DNA of 64,000 bases from Paraherbaspirillum soli (GTDB taxonomy: Bacteria; Pseudomonadota; Gammaproteobacteria; Burkholderiales; Burkholderiaceae_D). The notes beneath the pieces were generated by a model. The model saw nothing but the letters and a program-made list of their open reading frames with translations. It had not been told where the DNA came from and did no database searches. This document shows, piece after piece, positions 51,502 to 61,638 of this stretch. The position numbers and the translations under genes are program-made. The stretch is taken from the NCBI RefSeq assembly GCF_042654985.1, contig NZ_JBHSMT010000030.1, positions 62,001-126,000 on the forward strand, in the 5' to 3' direction. Position 1 is the stretch's first letter. Each line of letters begins with the position of its first letter.

Positions 51502-52704
51502 ATGGCCAACATAGTGCGTCGCATCCAGGACTACAACGCGGGCCGCGATCCCGAACGGCTGCAGATGAAATACCGCAATATGCGCAGCAACGCCTTCGTC
51601 TTCCTGCGCGGCAGCTGCCACCTGTTCTATGACCGGCTGCCGTCAAGCGACCTGTTCAAATCGGCGCCGCTGGCCTGGATTTGCGGCGACCTGCACTTGG
51701 AAAACTTCGGCAGTTACAAGGGCGACAACCGGCTGGTCTACTTCGACATGAACGATTTCGACGAAGCCGTGCTGGCCCCGGCCAGCTGGGAACTGGTGCG
51801 CTTCCTGACCAGCGTGCTGGTCGGCGCCGACACCTTGTCGGCCACCGCCGCCGAAGCGCTGGTGCTGTGCCAGAGCTTTATCGACGCCTATGCCGCCGCG
51901 CTGGCCCAAGGCCATATGCGCTGGGTCGAGCGCGACACCGCGCAAGGCATCGTCGGCGACCTGCTCAACAGCCTGCGCCAACGTCAGCGCCCACACCATC
52001 TCAACCGCCGCACCGAGCGCAAAGGCAAGCAACGCATCCTGCGGTTGGATGGAAAAAAGGCGCTGCCGGTCGGCGCCAAGCAGCGCGCCAGGATCACCGC
52101 ATTCATGCAGCAATATGCCGCGCAACAGCCCGACCCGGACTTCTATCAAGTGCTGGATGTGGCGCGTCGGATCGCCGGCACCGGCAGCCTGGGCGTCGAC
52201 CGCTACGTGATCCTGGTCCACGGTAAAGGCTCGCCGGACGGCAACTACCTGCTCGACCTCAAGCAAGCACTGCCGTCCGCCCTGCTACCGCATTTGAAAG
52301 TGGCGCAACCGAAATGGAAAAGCGAAGCGCATCGCGTGGTCGAGCTACAGCGGCGCTGCCAGGCGGTATCCATGGCCTTCCTGCAGCCGGTGATGGTTGG
52401 CAAGACCAGCTACGTCTTGCGCGGCCTGCAGCCGAGCGAAGACCGCGTCACCCTGGATAGGCCAAGCCACACCATGCAAGAACTGCAGCGCGCCATCGGC
52501 ACGATGGGCAAGATAGTCGCCTGGGACCAATTGCGCAGCGCCGGCCGTCAGGGTTCGGCAAGCGCCGATGAACTGATCGACTTTGGTCAACGCAAGAAAT
52601 GGAAGCGGCAGTTGATGGACATGGCGCTGGACTGCGCCGCCCAAGTCCACAAGGACTGGCTGACTTACTGCCGCGCTTACGATGATGGAGATTTCACTTT
52701 GTGA
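51502..52704 (+). CDS. DUF2252 family protein
   Basis: Predicted product of 400 residues of a family related to aminoglycoside-phosphotransferase-like kinases, with unknown substrate. The pattern FVFLRGSCHLFYDRLP, then WICGDLHLENFGSYKGDNRLVYFDMNDFDEA, contains GDLHLENFG and the DMNDFDE metal-binding-like segment typical of the kinase fold. ATG 51502 is chosen because it is the first in-frame ATG beyond the M3 element; upstream codons read through the element. There is no good Shine-Dalgarno, so the start is tentative. Confidence 0.8.
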   Translation: MANIVRRIQDYNAGRDPERLQMKYRNMRSNAFVFLRGSCHLFYDRLPSSDLFKSAPLAWICGDLHLENFGSYKGDNRLVYFDMNDFDEAVLAPASWELVRFLTSVLVGADTLSATAAEALVLCQSFIDAYAAALAQGHMRWVERDTAQGIVGDLLNSLRQRQRPHHLNRRTERKGKQRILRLDGKKALPVGAKQRARITAFMQQYAAQQPDPDFYQVLDVARRIAGTGSLGVDRYVILVHGKGSPDGNYLLDLKQALPSALLPHLKVAQPKWKSEAHRVVELQRRCQAVSMAFLQPVMVGKTSYVLRGLQPSEDRVTLDRPSHTMQELQRAIGTMGKIVAWDQLRSAGRQGSASADELIDFGQRKKWKRQLMDMALDCAAQVHKDWLTYCRAYDDGDFTL

Positions 52705-52718
52705 GGCTTGCACCTCAA

Positions 52719-52800
52719 ACTATCCGCTGCCGGAACCACTGCGCCAGTTCTTGACAACTCGCACCGCCCACAGCGCGCTTGACGGAAGTACGCCTGATGA
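52719..52800 (+). pseudogene. Fragment of an IS3-type transposase C-terminus
   Basis: In one frame the sequence reads TAHSALDGSTPDEFYYRNL, close to the R-HSALGG-TPDE-YY ending of IS3/rve transposases. The rest of the element is absent. The fragment lies between the DUF2252 gene and the FGE-like gene. Only the C-terminal motif supports the call. Confidence 0.5.
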
Positions 52801-52859
52801 GTTTTACTATCGCAATCTTTCCGTCATGCAACGCCACTTCTGTCATCACCATGGAGAAA

Positions 52860-53558
<699 letters not shown>

Positions 53559-53570
53559 TGGTTGGCGTGC

Positions 53571-53690
53571 GGGCACCTCTAAAAACCTACTGCGCGGCCC
53601 AATCTCTGGGCTGCGATGCTCGCCGTACCGTCGTACGACTCCGCTTCTCGCCCCGACCTTGGACCGCTCGCTACGGTTTTTAGAGGTGCC
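53571..53690. repeat. GGGCACCTC-type MITE-like element, copy M4
   Basis: About 120 bases with perfect ends GGGCACCTCTAAAAACC and GGTTTTTAGAGGTGCCC. The most regular of the four copies, it directly abuts the stop hairpin of the FGE-like gene. Confidence 0.88.
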
Positions 53691-53766
53691 CGCGCGTGCA
53701 ACACATCATTGCAGCTGGAGCGGGAAGACTGGTTTTCAATCTCCCCGCTTTATCAGACCAATATCG

Positions 53767-56316
53767 CTAACGCGGCAAAGCCGCTACAGCAGGCACACGC
53801 GGCGGCGCGTTCTTCACGTAGTTGTCGAACCAGCGCAGCATTTCATAGACCAGCTGCTCGTTCGATTCCATCGCCGAATACCAATGCGGTTCATGCGGCA
53901 GCATCACCAAACGCGTGGTGCCGCCGTTGCCACGGATCGCCTCGTACAGCTTGCTGGCTTGCAGCGGCGTGGTGCCGGGATTGGCATCGTCCGCGCCATG
54001 CACGATCAGGAGCGGCGTCTTCACTTTGTCGGCGAAGAAAAACGGCGACACCTTCAGGTAGACATCCGGCGCCTCCCACACCGACCGCTGTTCATTCTGA
54101 AAGCCGAACGGCGTCAGCGTCTTGTTGTACGAACCGCTGGTGGCGATGCCGGCCCGGAACAGATCCGAATGCACCAACAGGTTGGCCGTCATCAGCGCAC
54201 CATGACTGTGACCTGTGACGCCGATACGGTCGGGATCGGCGACGCCCAGCCGCACCGCCTCATTCACTGCGGCCTTGGCATCGGCGACCAGTTGCTCCAT
54301 GTAGCTGTCGTAAGCTTTTTTCGGATCGCCAACGATGGGGAAAGCCGCGTTGTCGATGATGGCATAGCCGGCCAGCAGCAATAAGCGATACTGGCGCAGC
54401 CGCGTGAAGGTCTCTTGCGAGCCGGTGGTCTGACCAGCCTTGGCAGCATCGGCGTAATCGAGCGGATACGCGTACAGAATCGTCGGCACCTTCTGGCCCT
54501 CGCGGTAGCCGGGCGGCGTGTACAAGGTAAACGACAAGTCGAGGCCGTCGTCGCGTTTGTATTTCACCAGGCGCTTCTTGATCTCGCGCACCACCGGCGT
54601 CGGATCCGGCAGGTGTGTGATGGCGGCGCTGGCCGAAGCAAAGGCCGCCTCCCCAGTTGCAGCATCAAGCGGCGCACCGACAGTGCGCAAAAATGCATTG
54701 GGCGGATCAATCACCGATTGACGCCAGGTCAGGAAGGTATGCGCATCCGGTCCGGCGAAACCCAGAAACTGCTCATAGGAGGTCTTGTCGCTGCGGAACA
54801 GGCGCTCCGATTTCAGCGTCGTCAGATCGAGCTTGTCCAGGAACGGGCGGTCGCCGTCAGGCGAAGCGCCGACGCCGCTGAGGAAGATTGCATTTCCATC
54901 CTGACGCAGCACCCACGCCCCGTTCGGCAGTTGGCGTTTGACCGCTGCGCCCGGATTCGCGTACTTCTCGTCCGTCGACAAATCCCACAGCAAGCGCGGC
55001 TTCTGCTGCGCATCGTCGACATTGATCAGGAAGCTGCGCCGCCAGTGCCGGTTGCGATTGTATTCATGCAACAGCGCGAGACCGGCTTGCTCAGTCCACG
55101 AGATGCCGGTGTAACGCTGTTCGGTACGCGTGATCTCCACCGCCGCCGAATTGAACGGCGCTCGCAACAGCATCAGCTTGTCGCGCGCCGGCACCTCGAC
55201 TTTCCAGTCGCCGCCGTCGAGCGCTTCCACCCAGACCAGCGTCGCCGGTTCGGTAGCGCGCCAGGCAAAGTCACGCGGCCCGAGCGCGACGCCGCCGATC
55301 GGAACCCGGTCAGCCAATGGCAGCGAGGCAATGTGATGCACCGCGATGTTCTGCCGCTTTGACAGATCCCAGATCTCCACTTCGTGCGGGAAACGGTCAA
55401 AGGTCGTGACGTAGGAATAAGGTTTGCGAATCGAAGTCACCAGCAAATGCCGGCCATCCGGCGCCGCTGCCAGCGATTCGTAACGGCCTGCTGCCCCCAC
55501 CGGCGTGATCGCCATGCTATTGGCGTCAACCAACGCCAGTTGCGAAGCCGCGTAGTAATCGAACAGATCCTCGTCATGCTGATTGCCCAGCGTGTCGCGA
55601 TTTTCGTAGGTGCTGCTCTGCCCTTTGCCACCATCCGACTCCTGGATGCTCGGACCGGCAGGTATCGCCGGCTTCGGCGGCGGCGGACCCATCCGCGACG
55701 GAAGCAGTTTGACCAGCAGTGTTTTCTGATCGGGCATCCACTGAATCTCGTCTTCCAGCATCGGATTCAGATGCGCGCCCGGGACACGGCGGATAGCGCC
55801 GGTACTGGCATCGCCAATCCACAGGTCAACCGAGTCCGCGGTCACATTTTCAAAAGCGAAGCGCTTGCCGTCGGCGCTCCAGAGCGGCCGATTCGGGCAG
55901 GCATCCGCCGGTAACGCAATATGCGTCTGCGCGCCATCGGCAATCCGCACCAGGTCAAAGCTGCTGGCGCAAGGCGCGATGCCGTAACCGCCCGGGGTAT
56001 CGTGCTTGCTGTGATTCTTGGGTTCGACTCTCACCCCGGCCAAACGCAGGAAAGGCGCCGCCACCCGCGAAATCGACGGGTAATCCTGCCACGACACCAG
56101 CAGCATCCGGTCGTGCGTCGGGCTCAGCACCGGCATCGGCGGCGACGGCGCGCGCATGACGTCGAGAATATTTTTGGGCGGCTGGCTGTAGCCCGAGGCG
56201 GAACTGGCCGTGGCTGATGACGCGGAAGCCGCTGTCGGCGCGGCAAGCGCTGCCGACATGACGCCGGCCGCCAATAGCGTGGCCCAAAGGCAGGTCAAAG
56301 GGGATTTTATTGTCAT
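53767..56316 (-). CDS. Secreted S9-family peptidase (glutamyl-endopeptidase-like, S9D)
   Basis: Serine peptidase of 849 residues with a signal peptide up to about residue 26 (AALAAP). The long beta-propeller-like N-part is followed by an alpha/beta hydrolase domain from about residue 610. The catalytic Ser is in GHSHGALM, Asp in VHGADDANPG and His in PHEPHWYSA. The AYPLDYADAAKAGQTTGS and TLTPFGFQNEQRSVWEAP stretches match the S9D glutamyl endopeptidase group. AGGAC precedes the start. Export to the periplasm or outside is expected. Confidence 0.9.
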   Translation of the reverse strand: MTIKSPLTCLWATLLAAGVMSAALAAPTAASASSATASSASGYSQPPKNILDVMRAPSPPMPVLSPTHDRMLLVSWQDYPSISRVAAPFLRLAGVRVEPKNHSKHDTPGGYGIAPCASSFDLVRIADGAQTHIALPADACPNRPLWSADGKRFAFENVTADSVDLWIGDASTGAIRRVPGAHLNPMLEDEIQWMPDQKTLLVKLLPSRMGPPPPKPAIPAGPSIQESDGGKGQSSTYENRDTLGNQHDEDLFDYYAASQLALVDANSMAITPVGAAGRYESLAAAPDGRHLLVTSIRKPYSYVTTFDRFPHEVEIWDLSKRQNIAVHHIASLPLADRVPIGGVALGPRDFAWRATEPATLVWVEALDGGDWKVEVPARDKLMLLRAPFNSAAVEITRTEQRYTGISWTEQAGLALLHEYNRNRHWRRSFLINVDDAQQKPRLLWDLSTDEKYANPGAAVKRQLPNGAWVLRQDGNAIFLSGVGASPDGDRPFLDKLDLTTLKSERLFRSDKTSYEQFLGFAGPDAHTFLTWRQSVIDPPNAFLRTVGAPLDAATGEAAFASASAAITHLPDPTPVVREIKKRLVKYKRDDGLDLSFTLYTPPGYREGQKVPTILYAYPLDYADAAKAGQTTGSQETFTRLRQYRLLLLAGYAIIDNAAFPIVGDPKKAYDSYMEQLVADAKAAVNEAVRLGVADPDRIGVTGHSHGALMTANLLVHSDLFRAGIATSGSYNKTLTPFGFQNEQRSVWEAPDVYLKVSPFFFADKVKTPLLIVHGADDANPGTTPLQASKLYEAIRGNGGTTRLVMLPHEPHWYSAMESNEQLVYEMLRWFDNYVKNAPPRVPAVAALPR

Positions 56317-56697
56317 TAATGTCCTCAGTTTTGATTCGGATGCAATAAGGGTTCGTCATATTGGTGAACGACCTGACGAATATTGCCATTTAGAACTGAA
56401 AAAGAGGACATTTTTTTCGGAATGATTCGAATCCGCAGTTTTTCGGACGCATGCTGCCAAACAACGGCAGTGCCGCCCTATCGAAATCTCCGATCGTCGC
56501 GACTCCTTATCTTTACGCGATGCCATTGACACGCATTTGTCGATGCCTAAACTGATGACGAAGCTCTCACGTCAAAATCGGGCATTCGTTCAACAAGGCA
56601 CCCAAGCTCCGGCACTACTTTTTGCATGGAAACGATATGGTCGCTACGCGAACGCTGCGATCAACGTGCAGAGACAAATTTCCGCAGGGGATATTGA
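56317..56697. other. Intergenic space before the DUF3562-like gene
   Basis: About 380 bases between the peptidase start and the next plus-strand gene. It should contain divergent promoters. AGGGG at 56685-56689 is a usable Shine-Dalgarno for the gene at 56698. A T-rich stretch (GGACATTTTTTTCGG) lies near 56407. I saw no further gene or clear dyad. Confidence 0.5.
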
Positions 56698-56952
56698 ATG
56701 CTGAACAAGGCGTTGTACACCGACAGCCACGATCATTTGAGGCATCTCCATTACATTAAATTGCTTGCCGAGGAACTCAAACGGCCGGTACAAGAAATTA
56801 CGCCCGTGTATGAAGAGATTCTGATGCTGCTAAAAGAGCAGGCCCAGATTCACGATTATCTGGCGATCTTTGTTTCAAGAAGAGTGAGATTAACTTTCCA
56901 CAAAATATCTCAGGCTCGATCCGCCGGTCAGGATTGGCGCCAGTTGATCTAG
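56698..56952 (+). CDS. Small conserved protein, DUF3562-like
   Basis: Soluble protein of 84 residues. The pattern PVQEITPVYEEILMLLKEQAQIHDYLAIFVSRRVR resembles the short helical DUF3562 family of proteobacteria, whose function is unknown. ATG 56698 has AGGGG eight bases upstream. Its stop codon TAG (56950-56952) is formed by the TA and first base of a transposon-like element, so the original C-terminus may have been longer. Confidence 0.65.
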   Translation: MLNKALYTDSHDHLRHLHYIKLLAEELKRPVQEITPVYEEILMLLKEQAQIHDYLAIFVSRRVRLTFHKISQARSAGQDWRQLI

Positions 56953-57112
56953 TGGACTGTAACAGTGGATTCGGGAGTGAAAGGCGCGTACCCGGCGTGC
57001 AGGGCAAGGCGCACAGCACAGCGATAGTGGGGGCTATCGCGAGCATTTGCAACGCCGCCATGCGCGTCGGGTGCGCGACAGGCACTATCGAATCTATTGT
57101 TACAGTCCACTA
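56950..57112. mobile_element. TA-flanked MITE-like element
   Basis: About 163 bases. The ends are TAGTGGACTGTAACA and TGTTACAGTCCACTA; the inverted repeats extend 22 bases with two mismatches. The TA on each side is the target duplication expected of IS630/Tc1-type transposition. No reading frame for a transposase. The left end supplies the stop codon of the gene before it. Confidence 0.8.
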
Positions 57113-57170
57113 ATACACACGCGCAGACCAACATCAAGTGTCGGAGTTGGTCTGCCAAGTCAGATTGACC

Positions 57171-58487
57171 TTAACGTGCTTTTTTTATATAGCGTTGGTT
57201 TTTCACCCATAGAAAGCGTGAAAACTGGTCGATCTTCGGGGTAGCCTTACCGACGGCCAGATCCGCACCCATCATGTCTTGATACTGAAGCGGCGCAAAT
57301 TCTGCAAGCAACAGATAGCCGCTTCTGATGTAGGTGGTCGGCGCGCCATGACCGGTCCCATCGGTGCCGTTGACCCTGCCTGAATAATCACGCGGCCCAC
57401 GGTCCATTTCGTCAACAAAGGTGTTGGCGAATTTGGTCATTTCCACTTTCGACACACCATAGCCGCCAGCCATATAGGCGCGATAGAAGCCAGCGATATC
57501 GAGACTGCCGTGGTTGCTGTCCTCGTTGCCCTTGTTCGGCAATGCATAGGCCCAATCGTAGACTTCGCGGCCTTGGTTACTGACGTAGGACGTCACGCCC
57601 GATGCAAAAAATGAGGCGAAATTGGCGCTGACGATGGCGTTGTATTTGGTCGCGCGGGCCGGATCGTCGCCGAGAATTTCGTGCGACTTCGCAAGATTCT
57701 GCAACGCATAGTTGAACATCATCTGCTGGTTCCACGGCACCGGCTCGCCGGACTTATAAGGCGATGCGGGGGAAAAATAATAGAGATTATGGTTCGACAG
57801 ATTCAGCAAGGATTTGAAAATGTGATGGTCAATGCTGTAATCCGCTTGCTCCACATATTTCTTGGCCCGACTAAAATAATCCGCGCCAAAGTTATTGGGA
57901 TCGCCGCCACCGACTTTCAGGTGCCAGATGGCGGGCGTGCTCAGAATCAACCGGGCGCAATAGCCAAGATGTCCGACCGAATCGCCCTGCTCGCCCCCGG
58001 TACCGATAGGCGTGACCGAAAGATCATTGGGCCAGACCGGATCAACCCCGCCGGTCCATATTTTGTGCTGGCCGACAGGTGCTGCGGCCAAGTCGTTGCG
58101 CTCGGACAGCACGCTGTCGCAAAAGACGATCATTTTGTCCAGGATAGCCCGGTCGCCGGTGATTTCGTAGACCAGGCCCATCGCCTTGGTCTGCTCGCCG
58201 CTTGGCCCCTGTGCCCACTCGTTGCCGATATTGTCGGTGGCCGGCACCAGGGTCTGGATATACGACTTGAATGAATTTATTTCATTGGCCGTGACCGGGC
58301 CGCTGAAACTATCGACCACCATGCCGGCACTGGCAACCGGACTTGCCTTGGCTGGATTGGCGGTGGCTGTCGTGGCCGGCACGGCAGCAAGATGGTCTGC
58401 AGCGTCCGGGGCCGTGTTGCTTGCGTATCCAGTGAGAGGGGAAATGACAGCTAAAGCGACGAGTGTGGACAGTATATTTTTGCGCAT
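57171..58487 (-). CDS. Hypothetical secreted protein, possible alpha-toroid enzyme
   Basis: Protein of 438 residues with a signal peptide (residues 1-22, ending YAS) and an Ala/Thr/Pro-rich linker to about 55. The rest is rich in aromatic and helical segments (NEWAQGPSGEQTKAMG, NLYYFSP, FANTFVDEMDRGPRDYSGRVNG). The pattern of repeated helices and polar aromatic loops suggests an (alpha/alpha)n toroid such as found in glycoside hydrolases or polysaccharide lyases, but I recognise no family and the suggestion is weak. Confidence 0.6.
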   Translation of the reverse strand: MRKNILSTLVALAVISPLTGYASNTAPDAADHLAAVPATTATANPAKASPVASAGMVVDSFSGPVTANEINSFKSYIQTLVPATDNIGNEWAQGPSGEQTKAMGLVYEITGDRAILDKMIVFCDSVLSERNDLAAAPVGQHKIWTGGVDPVWPNDLSVTPIGTGGEQGDSVGHLGYCARLILSTPAIWHLKVGGGDPNNFGADYFSRAKKYVEQADYSIDHHIFKSLLNLSNHNLYYFSPASPYKSGEPVPWNQQMMFNYALQNLAKSHEILGDDPARATKYNAIVSANFASFFASGVTSYVSNQGREVYDWAYALPNKGNEDSNHGSLDIAGFYRAYMAGGYGVSKVEMTKFANTFVDEMDRGPRDYSGRVNGTDGTGHGAPTTYIRSGYLLLAEFAPLQYQDMMGADLAVGKATPKIDQFSRFLWVKNQRYIKKAR

Positions 58488-58710
58488 GAATACGCTCTTC
58501 CGAGAAAGGGGGTGGATCGGGTTGGGTAATACAGCGCTTCAACGCGACCATATGAAAATCGTTGACTACCGGCAAAATACTTACAAACTCTTACCGGCTG
58601 TCATATTCGATACAAATTCAAATCGCCCTGCCAGGCGCCGCAACCACGTTGACAAACACCGCCCCACTCCTACACTGGAACCACTGCCGTACGGAAAAAG
58701 GGGAAAACAA

Positions 58711-59190
58711 ATGGACGACGGTCGCCGCAACATGATCGCAGGCTTGGTAGCAGCCGCTATTCCGGCAACTGCGATAGCGAAGGATTCAGCTTCAGCCCAG
58801 CCCCTGGAGTTCATTCATCCCGGAGGACTGCAAAAGGGATCAGCTGCGCCACCATACTCACCGGCAGTGAAAGTCGGCAATCTGGTTTTCGTATCCGGCA
58901 CGCCCGCCTTCAACACTGACGGCAAACTTGCGGTCGGCAACTTCACTGCGCAGATGATGCAGGTCATGGCGAATATCACGAACATCCTCGCCGCAGCCGG
59001 CACCAATTGGTCGCGTGTCGTCAAGACCAACGTGTGCCTGACACGCAGGGAGGATTTCGCCGAAATGAACCGAATTTACGCGAGTCATTTCCCCGATGGG
59101 AAGTATCCTGCGCGCACCACCCTGATCGTCTACTCACTGCCGTCACCAGATTTTTTGCTCGAAATCGAGTGCATGGCGATTTTGGAGTAA
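58711..59190 (+). CDS. RidA-family protein with Tat-like signal
   Basis: Predicted product of 159 residues. Residues 1-25 contain DGRRNMIAGL and a hydrophobic run ending AIAK, a likely twin-arginine signal. The remainder is a RidA/YjgF domain (KVGNLVFVSGTPAFNTDGKLAVG, then NITNILAAAGTNWSRVVKTNVCLT). Cytoplasmic RidA deaminates enamine intermediates; an exported relative is unusual and its substrate is unknown. The Arg expected near the C-terminus (PARTT) is present. ATG 58711 follows GGGGAAAAC. Confidence 0.82.
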   Translation: MDDGRRNMIAGLVAAAIPATAIAKDSASAQPLEFIHPGGLQKGSAAPPYSPAVKVGNLVFVSGTPAFNTDGKLAVGNFTAQMMQVMANITNILAAAGTNWSRVVKTNVCLTRREDFAEMNRIYASHFPDGKYPARTTLIVYSLPSPDFLLEIECMAILE

Positions 59191-59317
59191 GGGATCGAGA
59201 CGGCTCCAAGATGTGGATTGATGGCGTGGACCAGTTTCAGACAAGCTTCAATGCATGGCTGAAATCCCGGGCCAGCGCCAGCAGCCGCGCCGATTTATTT
59301 GGACGATGTCGCGACCC

Positions 59318-61426
59318 TTAAAAGCGATAGCGCGCGCTGACCAGCAGCGAACGCGGTTCGCCCGGCATGTTGTAATCGTTCGCGCCGCCGTGCCCGGCGA
59401 CAAAATACTTCCGGTTCAAGAGATTTTTCAGCGTCACGGCGACGTCGAATTTCCGTTCCTCGTAGCCGGCGCCGAGATTGATCACGCCATAGCCCGGCAA
59501 CACGCTCAAATTGTCGGGGGAGGCGTACCTTACGGATTCGGCATGAGCGCCGCCGGCGACATAGTAGCCGTCATTGAACTTGCGCTTGAGCCACAAGTTC
59601 AGGCTGTGGCGCGGCGTCAACGCCGCCGTATTGCCCTTGAACGGAGTACCGGCCGAGGTCCGCTCGGTCGACTCGACGATGCTGCCATCCATATACGAAT
59701 AGCTGCTGATCACATCCCACTGCGGGGCGATCTCGCCGGCAAACGTCAGCTCTAGTCCGCGCGTGCGCTGCTTCCCGACCGGAATCGAGAAATTGGAATT
59801 GGCCGGATCGGCTACCTGGATATTGGTCTGCGACATATCGAACACAGCGGCGGTCAGGCTCGCTTTCGTCCCCACGTCCATCTTTACCCCGATTTCCTTA
59901 TTCGCCGTTTGGGTTGGCTTGAGCTGATCGCTGTTCGCACGGAAGCTAAACGAATCGGAGACCGGCTGAAACGAGCGGCTGTATGCGGCATAGACGGAAA
60001 CCTGTTCGATCGGCTGAAAAACCACCCCAAGGCGCGGCGAGACGGTGCTGTCGGTGCGTTGCAGATCAAGGTTGCGCGCAGTGCGGTCGTCTCTTGTCTG
60101 TTGCAGACGGTCATAGCGCAGGCCGGCCAGCACTTTCCATTGCGGACTCAACGTCGCCAGGTCTTGCAAATACAACGCGGCAATGTTGACCCGATTCTTG
60201 TTGTCGGCGCCTGGAACCAGATTCGCAGGCAGCGGCGCCAAGTTGGCCAGGACCGGATGGAACAAATCGTAGGTCGCGACCTTGCTGCGCGAAGTCAGCA
60301 ACTCGCTCTTATGCTGCTGCCCCAGCTCGATACCGTACAGCAGCTGGTGCCGCGTATCGCCCCATTGCACCTTCTGCGACAGTTCATTTTGAAAGTAGTA
60401 GCCATGCTCATCGCGCAGGCGGCGCGTCTGGCCGATGCTGACGGTCGGATTCGCACCTTTGCTGATGGCATCGATCGAGGTGTAATTGCGATCCAGCGAA
60501 TAATCGTAGCCGCGCAACACGGAATGCAGCTTCAGATCAGGGTCGAAAGCATGGTCCAGCGTGATGGTGCCGCTGCTGACTTCGGATTGAATGAATGCGC
60601 GCTCATGTCCGTTCGCCGCGCCATAGTAGGTCTCGATCGGCACCTCGACCGGGCGGCCGCGATAGCTCGGAACGCCCTGATCGGCCAGGCGCTTGTCCTT
60701 CAAATAGTCCGCCTGCACTGTCAGCGTTGTTTGCGGGCGCAGCTTGAAAGTGAACGAAGGCGCAATCGCCTGCCGCTCAAGGAAGTACTGGTTACGGAAA
60801 CTGTTCGAGTCTTCCAGCGCGCCGGTCAAGCGGAACAGGGACTGCTGGTCGGCACTGGCGGCGCCGATATCGAATTCGCCACGCTTCTGCCCCTCGGAGC
60901 CGATCGTCGCGCCGACTTCCATCACCGGCACTGCCTGCGGCTTCTTGGTCACGCGGTTAACCAGACCGCCGGCGGAACCGCGGCCATACAACACCGAAGC
61001 AGGCCCCTTCAGCACTTCAATCCTGTCAACGTTCGACAAGTCGCGGAAATACAAAGCGTCGTCGCGCACGCCATCGACGAATTGATCGTTGATCGCCGTG
61101 AAGCCGCGTATCGTCACTTGATCGCGCTGGCCGTCGCCGACGCTGAAGCTCAAGCCCGGCACGTTTTGCAAGGCATCTTGCACCGACAAGACGTTTTGAT
61201 CGCGCATCACCGCTTTCGGCACCACGTTCACCGCCTGCGGCACATTATGCAAAGGCACGGCGACTTTGGTCGCAGCGGCCGACTCAACCACTTCGTAAGC
61301 GCCGGCCGGCGCAGCTTTTTCCGTTACCACGACTTCCGGCATGACGGTTTCACCTTGTGCGCCTGATCCGAATACAGCACATGCGACTGCGACGAAGAAT
61401 GGCAATTTGCGAAGCTTCGGTTTCAT
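59318..61426 (-). CDS. TonB-dependent siderophore receptor
   Basis: Outer-membrane receptor of 702 residues. A signal peptide ends near residue 25 (SGAQG), then the TonB box-like MPEVVVTEKA. The plug domain includes QDALQNVPGLSFSVGDGQRDQVTIRGF and KGPASVLYGRGSAGGLVNRVTKKPQ. The barrel ends in Phe (RYRF). It most resembles catecholate/hydroxamate ferric-siderophore receptors such as Fiu/FpvA-like ones, but no substrate is assignable. The Fur box upstream supports an iron role. No FecI/FecR genes are adjacent. Confidence 0.92.
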   Translation of the reverse strand: MKPKLRKLPFFVAVACAVFGSGAQGETVMPEVVVTEKAAPAGAYEVVESAAATKVAVPLHNVPQAVNVVPKAVMRDQNVLSVQDALQNVPGLSFSVGDGQRDQVTIRGFTAINDQFVDGVRDDALYFRDLSNVDRIEVLKGPASVLYGRGSAGGLVNRVTKKPQAVPVMEVGATIGSEGQKRGEFDIGAASADQQSLFRLTGALEDSNSFRNQYFLERQAIAPSFTFKLRPQTTLTVQADYLKDKRLADQGVPSYRGRPVEVPIETYYGAANGHERAFIQSEVSSGTITLDHAFDPDLKLHSVLRGYDYSLDRNYTSIDAISKGANPTVSIGQTRRLRDEHGYYFQNELSQKVQWGDTRHQLLYGIELGQQHKSELLTSRSKVATYDLFHPVLANLAPLPANLVPGADNKNRVNIAALYLQDLATLSPQWKVLAGLRYDRLQQTRDDRTARNLDLQRTDSTVSPRLGVVFQPIEQVSVYAAYSRSFQPVSDSFSFRANSDQLKPTQTANKEIGVKMDVGTKASLTAAVFDMSQTNIQVADPANSNFSIPVGKQRTRGLELTFAGEIAPQWDVISSYSYMDGSIVESTERTSAGTPFKGNTAALTPRHSLNLWLKRKFNDGYYVAGGAHAESVRYASPDNLSVLPGYGVINLGAGYEERKFDVAVTLKNLLNRKYFVAGHGGANDYNMPGEPRSLLVSARYRF

Positions 61427-61502
61427 TGTTTCCTTTGTTGATGAGGTAAAAACCCTGGTTTTATTCGCAGGGTCATTGCAAAAAATAGGGACGGATTTTA
61501 CG

Positions 61503-61521
61503 GTTAATGAGAATCATTAGC
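61503..61521 (-). promoter_or_regulatory. Fur box upstream of the TonB receptor
   Basis: GTTAATGAGAATCATTAGC matches the 19-base Fur consensus at 16 of 19 positions. It lies about 80 bases before the receptor start. A second dyad AGCAACAATATTGCT follows at 61519-61533. Confidence 0.85.
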
Positions 61522-61611
61522 AACAATATTGCTAATAACTGTTGCTATTTGTTGTCACGCGAACATTAACGGGACAGGACTCCCCGCTACGATGTTTACC
61601 GTGTCCGAAAT

Positions 61612-61638
61612 AGAAAAAGGCCCTATCGGGCCTTTTGT
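61612..61638. terminator. Terminator hairpin after the small gene
   Basis: AAAGGCCC and GGGCCTTT pair around ATCG/GATA with T tracts on both strands (five T residues on the minus strand). It overlaps the stop of the 57-residue minus-strand gene. Confidence 0.75.

Noticed and set aside
58186..58710. Upstream extension of the RidA-like gene
   Set aside because: The extra residues overlap the divergent secreted protein's 5' end and have no family support. ATG 58711 has a Shine-Dalgarno and a signal-like start.
59909..61366. Long plus-strand frame antisense to the TonB receptor
   Set aside because: The receptor frame has all expected motifs. The opposite frame lacks motifs and has shadow-type composition.
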